A stretch of DNA of 64,000 nucleotides, from the NCBI GenBank assembly GCA_020002185.1, contig CM034541.1:46325793-46389792 (forward strand), written 5' to 3'. Every line of letters begins with the position of its first letter. Positions within the stretch are counted from its first letter, which is position 1. Positions 35,460 to 50,400 of this stretch are shown here, in pieces. Both the position numbers and the translations under genes were made by a program. Below the pieces are notes generated by a model. It made no database searches. It was not told where the DNA came from and was given only the letters and a program-made list of their open reading frames with translations. The DNA comes from Paraescarpia echinospica (taxonomy: Eukaryota; Annelida; Polychaeta; Sabellida; Siboglinidae).

Positions 35460-38400
35460 TGTGTGTGTGTAAATCACTAGATAATAAAAAACATGGTTTT
35501 CAGTGTGTAAACTGAAAACAATACAAACAACGTAACATAGTCATGGTGTGCCCAATAGTGATGTTATTAAGCAAACAGGTAATAATGCTTATATAATACA
35601 ATCACTAGCCTCACATTAAAATTTACGCTAAGACAATTTCTTACCGGTACATGATCTTTCATCGTTGGCCAGAGTAAACCCAACCCGACAGGTGCAGCGG
35701 AAGACGGTGTCGATGAGTGCACAGTCGTGGTCGCACGTCTCCTCGCACGTCTGGATGGGCTGAGGCGCTGCTGAAGGAACATCGTCATACAGTTGGTGAA
35801 CAGAGTTAGGTTTAATAAAGAATGAGGTTGTAGTCGATGGAATGGCGTTATTCGCCGTGTCCTGTATGCATTATAACCGTCTTTTTACGACTACCACTCG
35901 TGTGATTAAGTCGTAAATGCTAGTCGAATAGTTATAAATGATTCACTGAAGAAAGTAATCATCGGGGTACAATATCGAGTACCTATATTCGTCTCAGTCA
36001 TGTTCAAACGTTATGGCGTAATTTTTAAGTATATTATTTTATTTTACTAATTGTAGTATACCCTTGTTAATTGGTACGTTAATGTGTTTTATATACAACT
36101 ACGATGTTGTATTATGAAAATAGCAGATAATGCCCAAACATGCGTTTTGACAAACAGTCATGTGCATACAACACGTTCATGTGCATTCCAATTCACTCAA
36201 ATTAAATATTTTGTTATCACATTTTGTCAAATGATACAGTTTAATCTTAATTTAACTTGTTAGCTATTCTAGTCACCATCTAACTCAATGTATGTATGTA
36301 TATATATATACATATATATATATACATACCACATTGGTCATTTACAAAAGCAAAATGGGTTATTAAATACGAACCTGGGATTTTGTTACAAGAGATGTGG
36401 TCGTCAGCGAGTGTGAAACCGGCGCGGCAGGAGCAATAGAAGCCACTGGCAGTGTCCACGCAGGTATGCGCACAGCCGCCATTTGCGTCCAGGCATTCGT
36501 TGATGGCTACGAGAAATAAAATTTGTGTTACGAATCAACCACATTGGTTATTTATTTCATCTGACTGGTAATACGAATCTGTACACTACGCACAGTTTAA
36601 GAATCATGACTTTCTTTTGAAGTGTTGGCAATTGTTGATTGAATGCATATGAAGATTTTATACACCGGTGTCACGGGCCCTTAATAGGCAAAGAGCATTT
36701 GATCTGCTGTGACGAGACGCTTTTGACACTTGTGCCGAGAGTCACCAGACCCCGATAACCCATATTCCGTAATGAGGCGCCACTGTTTCCCTCGACTTAT
36801 CAACCAGTTTAAGAATACTACAGGTGTCTAGTAAGCATTATATCGAACAAGTAATTGTGCTGATTAATGGAGCAGCAATTCAAGAAGAAAGTGTGAACGC
36901 AGAAAACACAACGAATCAATTTATTATCCACGTGACACATTCGGACTACTGACCAATGCATGATCTGTTCCTTGTGTCGAGAGTGTAGCCTATCCAACAT
37001 GTACATCTGTAGCTACCGACCGTGTTCATACACACGTGCTGACAACCGCTGTTTCTCATCTCACACTCGTTTATATCTGAAAACACACGATGACAATTCC
37101 ATTATAACCTAACTGTAACATGTTCAAACATAAAAACATCCAGTTTCAAAGCAAGTTTTATTGGCAATAACGCCGAGGTGGGCTGCAATAACCCAACTAC
37201 ACTTTGGTGTTCAACGATTCCCATTTGTCCTTGTTTACCACAGCAACCTTCCTGTTACAAATGTCACGCTGACTCATTCTCGATAAAGGAACATACTGCC
37301 TCGCTTTAAATAACATCTATACATCAATCGAGTGTCGACATCAACGACAATAAAAAATATGTCTGTATCGAACGACATCCACTGGTCTTATCGGAAGTCT
37401 TATCTTTGACGCAATCCGCTTATATCATACAACAGCGTTCAAGTTGTAATTTACTTACTTTGAAGTGCGATGTTGGACTCGAGTGTAATGGGAGGTGTGA
37501 AGTTGGTCCCCAAAACAGGGGGTCTTCTGCCACACCCCTAGCTAATATCCTATACATGGTGGATATGTTCTATAATCACCCCCACTGACCTTCACATGTC
37601 CGATGGTCTCTGGTCAACCTGTAGCCGACTGGACACTGACAATGATAACTTCCCGCCGAGTTGACACAATCCTTCTCGCAACCTCCGTTCATCAACAAAC
37701 ACTCATTGATATCTACAACATAGCCAACACACGTTATTGTTCCCTTTCTACGGTTCTTCCCGTCCGATGCTGCCTTCCATTGCAGTCAAATAAGTGTTCC
37801 CGTGACAATGCACACTTGAACAAAACATTCTTTCTTTATTTTTGTTAATTATTGTAGTTACTACGAACATCGAGGGATAAAGTGCGTGATTGACACACGT
37901 ATGCGGAGCGATCACTGAGTCGAACTTTCGGGCCTTCCATCTCGTAAAAATAGTGGAAGCAGCACATACGTGAATTAAAGGTTAGAAATCTAACCGGAAG
38001 AGGGTTAGATGATCAATTAAAAAAACGAACCAAGACAATTAATATGCGTCAGGATATAAGCGTAACGACATCATCCTACGGATACAACGATCGGGCAGCA
38101 TGGAAGCCTTTGGAATATCGATTATTCGACATTTTGTTTCATACATTAGTACCGTGTCTTCTGAGATGTTTATAAAAGTAATATACCTTGACAACTATGA
38201 CCATCTGACGTTAGCTTGTAGCCCAATGGACAGCCGCAGTGGTAGTGACCAGCGTCGTTGTGGCACTGGTGGGAACATCCTCCGTTCGACGTCTGACACT
38301 CGTTGATGTCTGTAGACAAGACGTGATCGCATTAATAGAGGTGCTAATGTTTCTTCCATTGGGCTCGTGTTTAGCGTGAAAAAGAATGCGGACCGCTATG

Positions 38401-41400
38401 TTACCCAATTTAGAAGTGATGAAGTTGGACTGCCTTTAAATGCTGCGTTCCAGTGGGATCGAGTTTAGCGTAAATACGACTTCGTGACCCATGCATGAAC
38501 CAATTTACTTATTATGAAAAGGAATGCTTTCGAACTTTCGAGTCCACCACGTGGTATACACCATAAACACGAGCGCATTGGAATGCAGCATAACAGTCCA
38601 GTTCGCCATTGTATTCACGATAAGCGTTCGGGTAATAAAAACGTAGGATAGTACCTTAGCTGCATATATTCCGCATTTTCGTCATTTTGTTCTAGAATCT
38701 AAAGTTTGAGCCACATGTTGCACCGCTAAACATATATTTCAATGATAAAAATGTAGTCTACCTATTTCAGAACTGCATATAACACAAATCAATGGTGTAT
38801 ACATAACATGTAAAACACATGCTCCACAACTCAGTTTATAAACATACCTTAAAACTAAGGGTTTTTCAATTTTAATGAGACATTATCCCATTAAGAAAGG
38901 GATAGCCCCCTCCCACACCCCATTTTCGTGACCGCAACGTTAGGTTCGTGGCGAAAGACCTTCGCCAGCCTTTTCTGTTGCTGCACCACCTATTTGGAAT
39001 ATCCTCTTAGTGTTAGATCAGTTGAAAATATTATAAAATTCCGTCGTCATTTAAAAACTTATCTTTGCAACCTTGCTTATCCCCCATAGCTCCCTAGCGC
39101 CTTGATCCATCTGTTGACAACTGGCATATTGCTTTTGGATTTTGAGTTTGACCAATCCTTTTGTTTTGATTCGCCTCTGAACTTGGTTTCCAAGGATTTA
39201 GGCGCAATAGAAGTTATCTTATTATTATTATTAAAACATCGTGAAACGTTCTTGATCTATGTAAAAGATGTTTCCGCGGTCACATGTTTGCATGGAGTAC
39301 CAATTATCAAAACGTATCACGTATTAGAAGTCACGCTTGCTTTACTGCCGGTATTCCAGCCGTAGTTATATGCAATTCATGCAATCTGTTTTTCCTGTAT
39401 CGCAATGACTTCATTTTATAATAGTTTTGTCACTTGATGTGTAGATTTACGTGTTTGGATTACAACTTGGAATATATACATGTTATGGGGTATTGGAAGG
39501 AATTATTTAAATGTGAAGCATTTCAACTTTTCCATTTAAAATGCTCTTGTATTGCCTCATTATGTTATTTTATAGTGGTATATTATAAAATGTATAATCC
39601 ATTTTCGTTTGAAAATAAAACAATGAATGAAGGATTGATTGATAAATTGATTGGTTGGTTGGTTGGTTGGATGGTTGGTTGATTTGTTGATTTGGTGATT
39701 TGGTTATTTGTTGATTTGATGATTTGGTGATTGTTTGAATGATTGAGTGATTTGATGATTGTTTGATTGGTTGGTTGATTGATTGGTTGATTGATTGACG
39801 TGTTGTTTGATAGGTTAACTGACTGATTAAGTGTTACTGTAATGAATAATATATATCGTAATTTCAATCTGCTTAACGGTGAGTAGCAAGGAAAACTATA
39901 GACACCTGTACATGTCCTGTTGTCACGGTTGAGCTGCCATCCCTGATCACATGAACACCCGTAGCTTCCCTTAGTGTTGATACAGCGATGGGAACAGTCG
40001 TTCTGTGACACGCATTCATCGATATCTATAAATGGCAAGCAGTTCGGTTGACAGTTGCGTTCGAATGTCTATTAGCAGTGCATGTGCCACATGCATTAAA
40101 CGAGAACACCCACAAGACCCGATTAGGGCAAGCAGTTCGGTTGACAGGTGCGTTCGAATGCCTTTTAGCAGTGCATGTGCCACATGCATTAAACGAGAAC
40201 ACCCACAAGACCCGATTAGGGCAAGCGGTTCGGTTGACAGGTGCGTTCGAATGTCTTTTAGCAATGCATGTGCCACATGCATTAAACGAGAACACCCACA
40301 AGACCCGATTAGGTCAAGCAGTTCGGTTGACAGGTGCGTTCGAATGTCTTTTAGCAGTGCATGTGCCACATGCATTAAACGAGAACACCCACAAGACCCG
40401 ATTAGGTCAAGCAGTTCGGTTGACAGGTGCGTTCGAATGTCTTTTAGCAGTGCATGTGCCACATGCATTAAACGAGACACCCACAAGACCCGATTAGGGC
40501 AAGCAGTTCGGTTGACAGGTGCGTTCGAATGTCTTTTAGCAGTGCATATGCCACATGCATTAAACGAGAACACCCACAAGACCCGATTAGGGCAAGCAGT
40601 TCGGTTGACAGGTGCGTTCGAATGTCTTTCAGCAGTGCATGTGCCACATGCATTAAACAAGACACCCACAAGATCCGATGAGCCAAAGGTTGTGTTCTGC
40701 GAGGAGTTCTTCGTTGAGGGCAACGATTCCGCTACGTAGGTGTGCAGAGGAAACGGTAAAATCACGAACATCTGGTAGTGGGGCAAGCAGTGATGTATAT
40801 CACGAATAAATATGGAGTTACGAATGAACATATTGGGATGTAAAGATGATGCAAATGTTTAATTAAATTGACGTAAACGTGGTAAGCTTGGATTATAGAA
40901 GTGTCAATAGACGTAGCACGGTGAACTGATGGTGTCTAAGTACTCTACTTCCCACGATCCTTTAGACATTTCCTGTTAACATTCATAACTACACAGTCAC
41001 GGTGTCACAGTTTACGTATCCGGAAACATACTTCATACAAATAATTACGCACTTTATATGTGAACACATTCTGAGGTAGAAACATCCTGCTTTATAACTG
41101 TATGGAGTATAACCGCATACGATGTTGAACCTATTATAAACAAATGAGTGTCTTACCTATGCATGTCTTAGCATCGCTATTCAACTTGTATCCCATCCTA
41201 CAATAACACGCGAAACCTCCGTCCTCCTCTCGACAGAATTGATTACATCCGCCATTGTTCTGTCCGCATTCATTTACATCTGCAAATAATATATTCTCAT
41301 ATATGACCGCATGTCAATGAAGTAATATAATACAACCGACACCGAACAATCAATTCTTGATCATATCAGCAGGCAAGAGGAGTTCAACAGAAATGAACGG

Positions 41401-44400
41401 AATGAAAGGTTGACGGCAACTGAAGCAGAGAAAGATTAAGAGTTACAAGGTCACTCCCATCTAGACATGGACGGGCGATCCATTGACTTCCAATATAAGA
41501 TATGAACACTTAGTAAGAACAGCACAAGACATGGAGGAGTGGCGATCCATTGACTTTCAAAGTGGAGATGATATGACTCGATAATAACATAAATACAGAC
41601 GAATTCAATAACGAAACCGAATTGTATTTTTTTATTTATTTATACCGAGTTGGCTATAAAGCTAAAGTGATTATCATGCCACTCAGTTAACCTTATCATA
41701 TGATGCATATCATGCATCATTTGATTACAAAGCCTTCTCATCTAAAACACTAGGCTGATATATTTTCTTTGGTAACCGATTCCAAGATCGTAAAGACATG
41801 ATCGACTATTTAATTACAGGTTCTTCCACAATTAATTTAGCACATTGCGCTTCGGATTAATTGAAGTAACCTGCAGTGGGCGAATGGTTTAATAACTATG
41901 GAAACTATGGATAGTCGGTGTATTAAAAGTTATCCTGGACTTTTAACATCTTGATCGTGTGTCATACAACCAAGGTATGAAGACTCAACTATGTCTTGAC
42001 TATCCTGCTTTAGTCAGGGTTTGACTGGAATGCTGGACTCATATAGTATGCGAAGTTTAAAAGCAAGATTAGCGACATATATTCAACAAGTGACGAGTTT
42101 TTAATCTATGTTGAAAACACTCTAGAGTTTCTGAAACCTAGCGTCAAATTACTACGTATGTATGTTGGACGTTGGATTGTTTAAATGTACTTCTCCGGTA
42201 CCCAAACATCCTTTCATTAAAAGTTGATACAACATGTTGATTCGTCTGGCATATGGCATATATATATATATATATATATATGTGTGTATATATATATATA
42301 TATGCTGCCTTCCATTGCAGTCAAATAAGTGTTCCCGTGACAATGCACACTTGAACAAAACATTTTTTTATATATTTTTTTTAATATTGTAGTTACTACG
42401 AACATCGAGGGATAAAGTGCGTGATTGACACACGTATGCGGAGCGATCACTGAGTCGAACTTTCGGGCCATCCATCTCGTAAAAATAGTGGAAGCAGCAT
42501 ATACGTGAATTAAATAAAAAAAAGGAAAGAGAGGTGAGACCCAAGGAAGAGGATAAGATGATCAATTAAAAAAACGAACCAAGAAAATTAATGTGCGTCA
42601 GGATATAAACGTAACGACATACGCATTTGGGGGACTTCCGGTGGTGAATTGATTTGAATTTGGTGCAGCAAACTTGCGAAAATATAAGGATATTTGATCA
42701 AGATAAGTGATATTATTGAGCGTATAGGATACATAACGTAATTATAGATATATATTAAGCAATATTTTTTGTTAAAAGTTAGCTAGAGGGAGTAATCTAG
42801 GGTAGATTAAAAGTAGGCGATTTGCGAGCGATAATTGGGGACGTTAATGTAATCGGAACGTTGTTTACAAAGTAGGTCACTGGCGAAGTTAGCGTACCGT
42901 GAACGACAATAGAATAGCGTTATTTGAGATAATCGGTGTAGTTAGATGAGTAATTAAAACCTGAAATAACAATCTTTTAAAGTGTATAATAGTACACAGG
43001 AAACAGTCTTTGTAAAGACTACCTTGTATCTAAGCCTAACTTGAATACATTGTCATCGACATCGTAACTAGGTAAGGCACGGTGTGTCACTGTGTGTTAA
43101 CAAATATAACTAACTATAACCTAAACAATCTGGTGTAAATTGTACACAGAAAAGTCTTTTCAAAGACTACATAAAACTACTTTGAACATAAATAAATTCT
43201 GATATGGCACCTTGCAAGCGGCAACTCAGGGCAAAACGACACCTAGTTTGCAACGACTGCCAGAGCTGGGTGGATTTTGCGTTGTCTGGCTGTCCAAAAT
43301 CATGGGCAGAGACCAAAGATGACGGATTCACCTTTCGGTGTATGGGGTGTTTGAGGGTGGAATGTCTGATGAAGGAGGTGTGTAAGTTGACGGATATAGT
43401 GAAGGAGATGGAGGCGAGACTCAACATAGAAATAGATGGAGCAGAGAGGGATGACGCGGAGAGAGATGAGAATTCTACAACACAGAAGGAGCAGAGTTGT
43501 GACACGGAGACTGAAGAAAGGAGACTGAGAGGAAGGAAGGTGACCGGTGTGAAGGAACAAGACATTGAGAAAACAGAGGGACGTAGGAAAAGTGTTCGGC
43601 AGAGGAAGAGAAAACGGGCCAGTGTGGATAGATCAGCAAGTAGTCAGACTGTAGAGAACGAGGAGAGACACGACAGCGATACAGGTGGTGAAGAGGTAGA
43701 TACCACAGAGGCAGTTGGTAAGACTGTGAGACAGAAGACTGATGGAAGAAGACAGAGTGTTCAGCAAAAAACAGAAAACATGACAGGCGTGAAGGTGACA
43801 GGGGAGAAAGTGACCGTAGTGAAGGAGGTAGCCGGGGAAAAGGGACGGGAGAGGAGAGAAGAAAATGTGATGGGAGGAAAGATGAAGGGACGAAAGGAAG
43901 TGAGAGTAAATGTGCTAGAAGAGAAGATGACAGGAGGAAAGGGGACAAGAGAAAACACGACAGGAAAGAAGGGAATGGAAGAGAATGTGACAGGAGAGAA
44001 GACGACAAGAGGAAAAGACAACAACCAGACATATGCAAACCGGAGGAGCTACTCCGAGGCAGTGATTGAGGGGGCAAAGAGAAAAGAGAGAGTGTTTATG
44101 GGCGATTCAATTCTGAGAAAAACAGACAAGACTATATGCGAGGGGAAGGACGTTGTTGTATGTCTACCGGGGGCTAGGATAGAGCATGTGACCGAAAGGG
44201 TAGAGAAGGTATTGGGGCATGGCAAGGGAGGGTCTATACTAGTACACATTGGGACAAACAATGCAGACAAGGAGGGAACAACTGGTATAGTTCAGAAGTA
44301 CAGACATCTAGTGAGGAAGCTAAAGAAGACAAGAGTGGAACAGGTTATTCTCTCAGGAATTTTGCCAGTAATGGGAGGAAGGGGGCAAGATACAGAAACT

Positions 44401-47400
44401 GTAAGAGGATGGCGATCAACGCACTAGTTGAGCAGATGTGTGAGGAAGAGGGCGTGGGATTCATAGATTTATGGGGGTACTTTGTTGGGAGAGAAGATAT
44501 GTACATGAAAGATGGCCTCCATCTAAGTGGAAAGGGGGCAGCAGTATTCTCAGAGAATCTGCTGCGATCTGTTGACAGTGGGACAGGTTGCATCTTTTTA
44601 AACTAAATTCGCAGGGGGGACTCGCAGAGAAGCCTGAAACTGGAGGCACAGATAAAGGCAGCAAAAATAATTCAGCAAAGAACAGTCTGGAAAACTGTTC
44701 TGAAGCTGGGTATAAATGTGTTTGTTTAAATGCAAGGAGTATAGTAAACAAAAGGAAATGAACTAAACATTATGGTAGAAGATATTGACCCTCACATAAT
44801 AGGTATAACCGAATCATGGGCAACCACCGATATATCAGATGCCGAATTGGGACTGACAGGATATGTAATGTTTAGGAAAGATAGAATAGGAAGAAGGGGA
44901 GGTGGAGTTATTTTATATATTAAAAGAATCTATCCAGGCTTATGAAATAAAATTAGACAGAGAAGCAGATTGCGAAGAAGCTGTTTGGTGTAACATAGTT
45001 ACAGGAAACTCAACGTTAACGGTTGGATTAGTTTATCGAAGTCCAAACATAAGCATAGAAGAGAATGAAAAAATAGAAAAACGCTATAAGGGAAGTGAGC
45101 AAACGGGACTGTGTTATTATGGGGATTTTAACCATGGGCATATAAAATGGAAATCTCTACAGAGTATGGGTAGTGAGGACCACAAGTTTTTAGTTTTAGT
45201 ACAAGATAGTTTCCTTTCTCAACATGTGCTAGAACCAACCAGGGGAGAGAATGTGTTAGACTTAGTTTTGTCCTCACAGAATGAATTAGTTGACAATGTT
45301 AAATTATGTGAGCCTCTGGGAAGTAGTGATCACAACCAGATACATTTTACCATCAAAGTAAAATCAGAAAGAAATAATAAAAAGCAGTTGAGGAGAAATT
45401 TCCACAAAGGAAGATATAAGGAAATGAGGAAATATTTAGCAAAGATAGACTGGAATAATACACTGAAGAATAAGACAGCAACAGAATGCTGGAATATCTT
45501 GAAGAATGAAATAGAGTGCATCGTAGATAAATTTGTTCCCTTCAAAAAACAAGGGAAACGGACCAGAAAGAAATACTTATCGAAAGAAGCCATTAGAAAA
45601 ATTAAGTATAAACAAATGATGTGGAAGTCATATAGACGTACTGGCAATGACAAAGACTACAACATTTATAAAGAAGCACTAAACCAAGCTACAGCTGAAA
45701 TTAGAAATTCAAAGAGAAGCTATGAACATAAATTAGCTTGTAATATAAAACATGACAACAAGAGTTTTTATGCGTATGTTCGAAGCAAACAGAAAGTTCA
45801 GGATAAGGTCGGCCCTCTAGAAGATAGTGCTGGAAATATAAGATCAGAAGGATTCTTAATGGCTGAAGACCTAAATGAGTATTTTAGTTCAGTGTTTACT
45901 AGAGAAGACACTAGTTCACTGCCAGTACCAGAGGCTAAGTTCAAGGGGGCAGAATCAGACTATTTAAGACAGTTAATTGTAACCCCAGAACTGGTAGCTA
46001 AGAAAATTAGGGCTATGAAGGAAAATAAATCACCTGGAGTGGATGGTATTCCATCCAAACTACTAGTGGAAATTGTAGAACAAATTAGCATACCGCTTGC
46101 AACAGTTTTCAAATTGTCATTAGAAGAGGGAGTGGTTCCTTTAGAATGGAAAGAAGCAAACATTATACCGTTATTTAAAAAAGGTTCGAGAAACAAGTCA
46201 GAGAACTATAGACCAGTGAGATTAACATCAGTGATTTGTAAATTATTAGAAAGACTAATTAAAGATCACATGGTGGATTTTCTTGTTAATCATAACTTGA
46301 TAAACCCATCTCAACATGGGTTTCTAAAAGCGAGGTCATGCTTAACAAATATGTTATGTTTTTGGAAGATATCACTAAGTGGGTAGATGATGGATCACCA
46401 GTAGATATCATCTACTTAGATTTTCCAAAAGCTTTCGACAAAGTGCCACATCAGAGATTACTGCTTAAACTAAAAGCCCATGGCGTAGGAAATGGTATAA
46501 TTAACTGGATAGAAAAATGGCTGATTGACAGAAGACAACGGGTAGTTGTTGATGGGGAGGCTTCAAACTGGAAATCAGTTTTGAGTGGGGTTCCACAGGG
46601 ATCAGTACTGGGACCTATATTATTCTTAATATATATAAACGATTTGGACGATGATATAGCTAGCAAGGTGTTGAAATTTGCAGATGATACAAAAGTGTTT
46701 AGAAGGATTGAAAGTGATGGTGATATACAGCATTTACAAGATGATCTTGACAGGTTGATCAAATGGTCTGAAAAGTGGCAAATGTTGTTTAATTTTGGGA
46801 AATGTAAATGCCTCCATACAGGATATGGGAACGAATATGTAGAATATACAATGGGGGGAACTGTACTAAGTACTACTGTAAAAGAAAAAGACTTAGGGCT
46901 GACAATTAGTGCTGACATGAAGGTTTCAGAGCAGTGTGGAATTGCAGCTTCAAAGGGAAATCAAATCCTTGGATTGATTAGGCGAAATATAGCATATAAA
47001 GAAAAAGAACTAATAATACCACTGTACAAAACAATAGTTAGGCCTCATTTAGAATATTGTATACAAGCGTGGAGGCCATACCGCAAGAAGGACATAGATA
47101 TGCTAGAAAGAGTACAGAGGAGAGCGACTAAAATGATACCAAAACTGAGGGATCTTAGTTATGAAAAACGCCTAAAAGAATGTGGTTTAACAACACTAGA
47201 GACCAGGAGATTGAGAGGAGATCAGATAGAAGTGTTTAAAATATTGAATGGTTATGAAAATATTGATAGAAATATGTTTTTTTCAGTTAAGAAAGATAGA
47301 AAGACTAGAGGACATGAAGTTACATTATTAAAGGAGCAGTGTAGATTAGACGTGAGAAAGTTCTCATTTTCACAAAGGACTGTGAATGAATGGAACAGAT

Positions 47401-50400
47401 TATCTGATGATTGTGTGGGTGCTAGTAGTGTGAATATGTTTAAAAATAAAATCGACACATACCTCAGAAGGGCTGGATATATGTAGATAAAAAGGTTGGA
47501 CTCTAGATAAGCCAAAGCGCTTCCTTGTCCACCTGCCATCTAGAGTTAATTCTCTGGATGGCAATCTTGTTAAATCTTGTTAAATCCTACGGATACAACG
47601 ATCGGGCAGCATGGAAGCCTTTGGAATATCGATTATTCGACATTTTGTTTCATACATTAGTACCGTGTCTTCTGAGATGTTTATAAAAGTAATATACCTT
47701 GACAACTATGACCATCTGACGTTAGCTTGTAGCCCAATGGACAGCCGCAGTGGTAGTGACCAGCGTCGTTGTGGCACTGGTGGGAACATCCTCCGTTCGA
47801 CGTCTGACACTCGTTGATGTCTGTAGACAAGACGTGATCACATTAATAGAGGTGCTAATGTTTCTTCCATTGGGCTCGTGTTTAGCGTGAAAAAGAATGC
47901 GGACCGCTATGTCACCCAATTTAGAAGTGACGAAGTTGGACTGCCTTTAAATGCTGCCTTCCAGTGGGATCGAGTTTAGCGTAAATACGACTTCGTGACC
48001 CATGCATGAACCAATTTACTTATTATGAAAAGGAATGCTTTCGAACTTTCGAGTCCACCACGTGGTATACACCATAAACACGAGCGCATTGGAATGCAGC
48101 ATAACTGTCCAGTTCGCCATTGTATTCACGATAAGCGTTCGGGTAATAAAAACATAGGATATTACCTTAGCTGCATATATTCCGCGTTTTCGTCATTTTG
48201 TTCTAGAATCTAAAGTTTGAGCCACATGTTGCACCGCTAAACATATATTTCAATGATAAAAATGTAGTCTACCTATTTCAGAACTGCATATACCACAAAT
48301 CAACGGTGTATACGAAACATGTAAGACACATGCTCCACAACTCAGTTTATAAACATACCTTAAAACTAAGGGTTTTTCAATTTTAATGAGACATTATCCC
48401 ATTAAGAAAGGGATAGCCCCCTCCCACACCCCATTTTCGTGACCGCAACGTTAGGTTCGTGGCGAAAGACCTTCGCCAGCCTTTTCTGTTGCTGCACCAC
48501 CTATTTGGAATATACTCCCTCTTAGTGTTAGATCAGTTGAAAATATTATAAAATTCCGTCGTCATTTAAAAACTTATCTTTGCAACCTTGCTTATCCCCC
48601 ATAGCTCCCTAGCGCCTTGATCCCTCTGTTGACAACTGGCATATTGCTTTTGGATTTTGAGTTTGACCAATCCTTTTGTTTTGATTCGCCTCTGAGCTTG
48701 GTTTCCAAGGATTTAGGCGCAATAGAAGTTATCTTATTATTATTATTAAAACATCGTGAAACGTTCTTGATCTTCCGTTTTGCATCAACTGTTACTTGGC
48801 ATACTGCTAGTCAAAATACCATATCAATATCAACCACTCTAAAAATAATGTGTAAATTTATGTAAAAGATGTTTCCGCGGTCACATGTTTGCATGGAGTA
48901 CCAATTATCAAAACGTATCACGTATTAGAAGTCACGCTTGCTTTACTGCCGGTATTCCAGCCGTAGTTATATGCAATTCATGCAATCTGTTTTTCCTGTA
49001 TCGCAATGACTTCATTTTATAATAGTTTTGTCACTTGATGTGTAGATTTACGTGTTTGGATTACAACTTGGAATATGTACATGTTACGGGGTATTGAAAG
49101 GAATGATTTAAATGTGAAGCATTTCAACTTTTCCATTTAAAATGCTCTTGTATTGCCTTATTATGTTATTTTATAGTGGTATATTATAAAATGTATAATC
49201 CATTTTAGTTTGAAAATAAAACAATGAATGAAGGATTGATTGATAAATTGATTGGTTGGTTGGTTGGTTGATTTGTTGATTTGTTGATTTGGTTATTTGT
49301 TGATTTGGTGATTTGGTGATTGTTTGAATGATTGAGTGATTTGATGATTGTTTGATTGGTTGGTTGATTGATTGGTTGATTGATTGACGTGTTGTTTGAT
49401 TGGTTAACTGACTGATTAAGTGTTACTGTAATGAATAATATATATCATAATTTCAATCTGCTTAACGGTGAGTAGCAAGGAAAACTATAGACACCTGTAC
49501 ATGTCCTGTTGTCACGGTTGAGCTGCCATCCCTGATCACATGAACACCCGTAGCTTCCCTTAGTGTTGATACAGCGATGGGAACAGTCGTTCTGTGACAC
49601 GCATTCATCGATATCTATAAATGGCAAGCAGTTCGGTTGACAGTTGCGTTCGAATGTCTTTTAGCAGTGCATGTGCCACATGCATTAAACGAGAACACCC
49701 ACAAGACCCGATTAGGGCAAGCAGTTCGGTTGACAGTTGCGTTCGAATGTCTTTTAGCAGTGCATGTGCCACATGCATTAAACGAGACACCCACAAGATC
49801 CGATGAGCCAAAGGTTGTGTTCTGCGAGGAGTTCTTCGTTGAGGGCAACGATTCCACTACGTAGGTGTGCAGAGGAAACGGTAAAACCACGAACATCTGG
49901 TAGTGTACTGCTCGGGGCAAGCAGTGATGTATATCACGAATAAATATGGAGTTACGAATGAACATATTGGGATGTAAAGATGATGCAAATGTTTAATTAA
50001 ATTGACGTAAACGTGGTAAGCTTGGATTATAGAAGTGTCAATAGACGTAGCACGGTGAACTGATGGTGTCTAAGTACTCTACTTCCCACGATCCTTTAGA
50101 AATTTCCTGTTAACATTCGTAACTACACAGTCACGGTGTCACAGTTTACGTATCCGGAAACATACTTCATACAAATAATTACGCACTCTATATGTGAACA
50201 CATTCTGAGGTAGAAACATCCTGCTTTATAACTGTTTGGAGTATAACCGCATACGATGTTGAACCTATTATAAACAAATGAGTGTCTTACCTATGCATGT
50301 CTTAGCATCGCTATTCAACTTGTATCCCATCCTACAATAACACGCGAAACCTCCGTCCTCCTCTCGACAGAATTGATTACATCCGCCATTGTTCTGTCCG

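Larger units (their letters stand above)
37768..42300. repeat. Tandem duplication unit 1 (three EGF exons)
   Basis: Starts at ATGCTGCCTTCCATTGCAG and ends in a TA tract, where the same start sequence recurs at 42302. Contains exons 14-16 of R2, the 93-bp minisatellite (seven copies) and a LINE 3' fossil. Confidence 0.9.
42621..47585 (+). mobile_element. CR1-like non-LTR retrotransposon, nearly full length
   Basis: Plus-strand element inserted at the site that reads ACGACATCATCCTACGG in unit 1 (38065-38080). A 5' leader of about 580 bp is followed by ORF1, ORF2 and a short 3' UTR ending in tandem TTGTTAAATC. No clear target duplication is seen, and three target bases are missing. Both ORFs carry frameshifts, so it is not active as assembled. 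Lies antisense in an R2 intron. Confidence 0.88.

Noticed and set aside
40035..40683. Regular direct repeats resembling a CRISPR array
   Set aside because: There are no unique spacers; the whole 93 bp repeats, and the genome is animal.
40016..40831. Open frames of up to 271 codons on both strands
   Set aside because: They arise from the 93-bp minisatellite (31 codons per unit), which stays open in several frames at once. They overlap an R2 intron.
43475..44077. Minus-strand Ser/Leu/Phe-rich open frame
   Set aside because: Antisense of the Lys/Glu-rich ORF1 of the CR1-like element.
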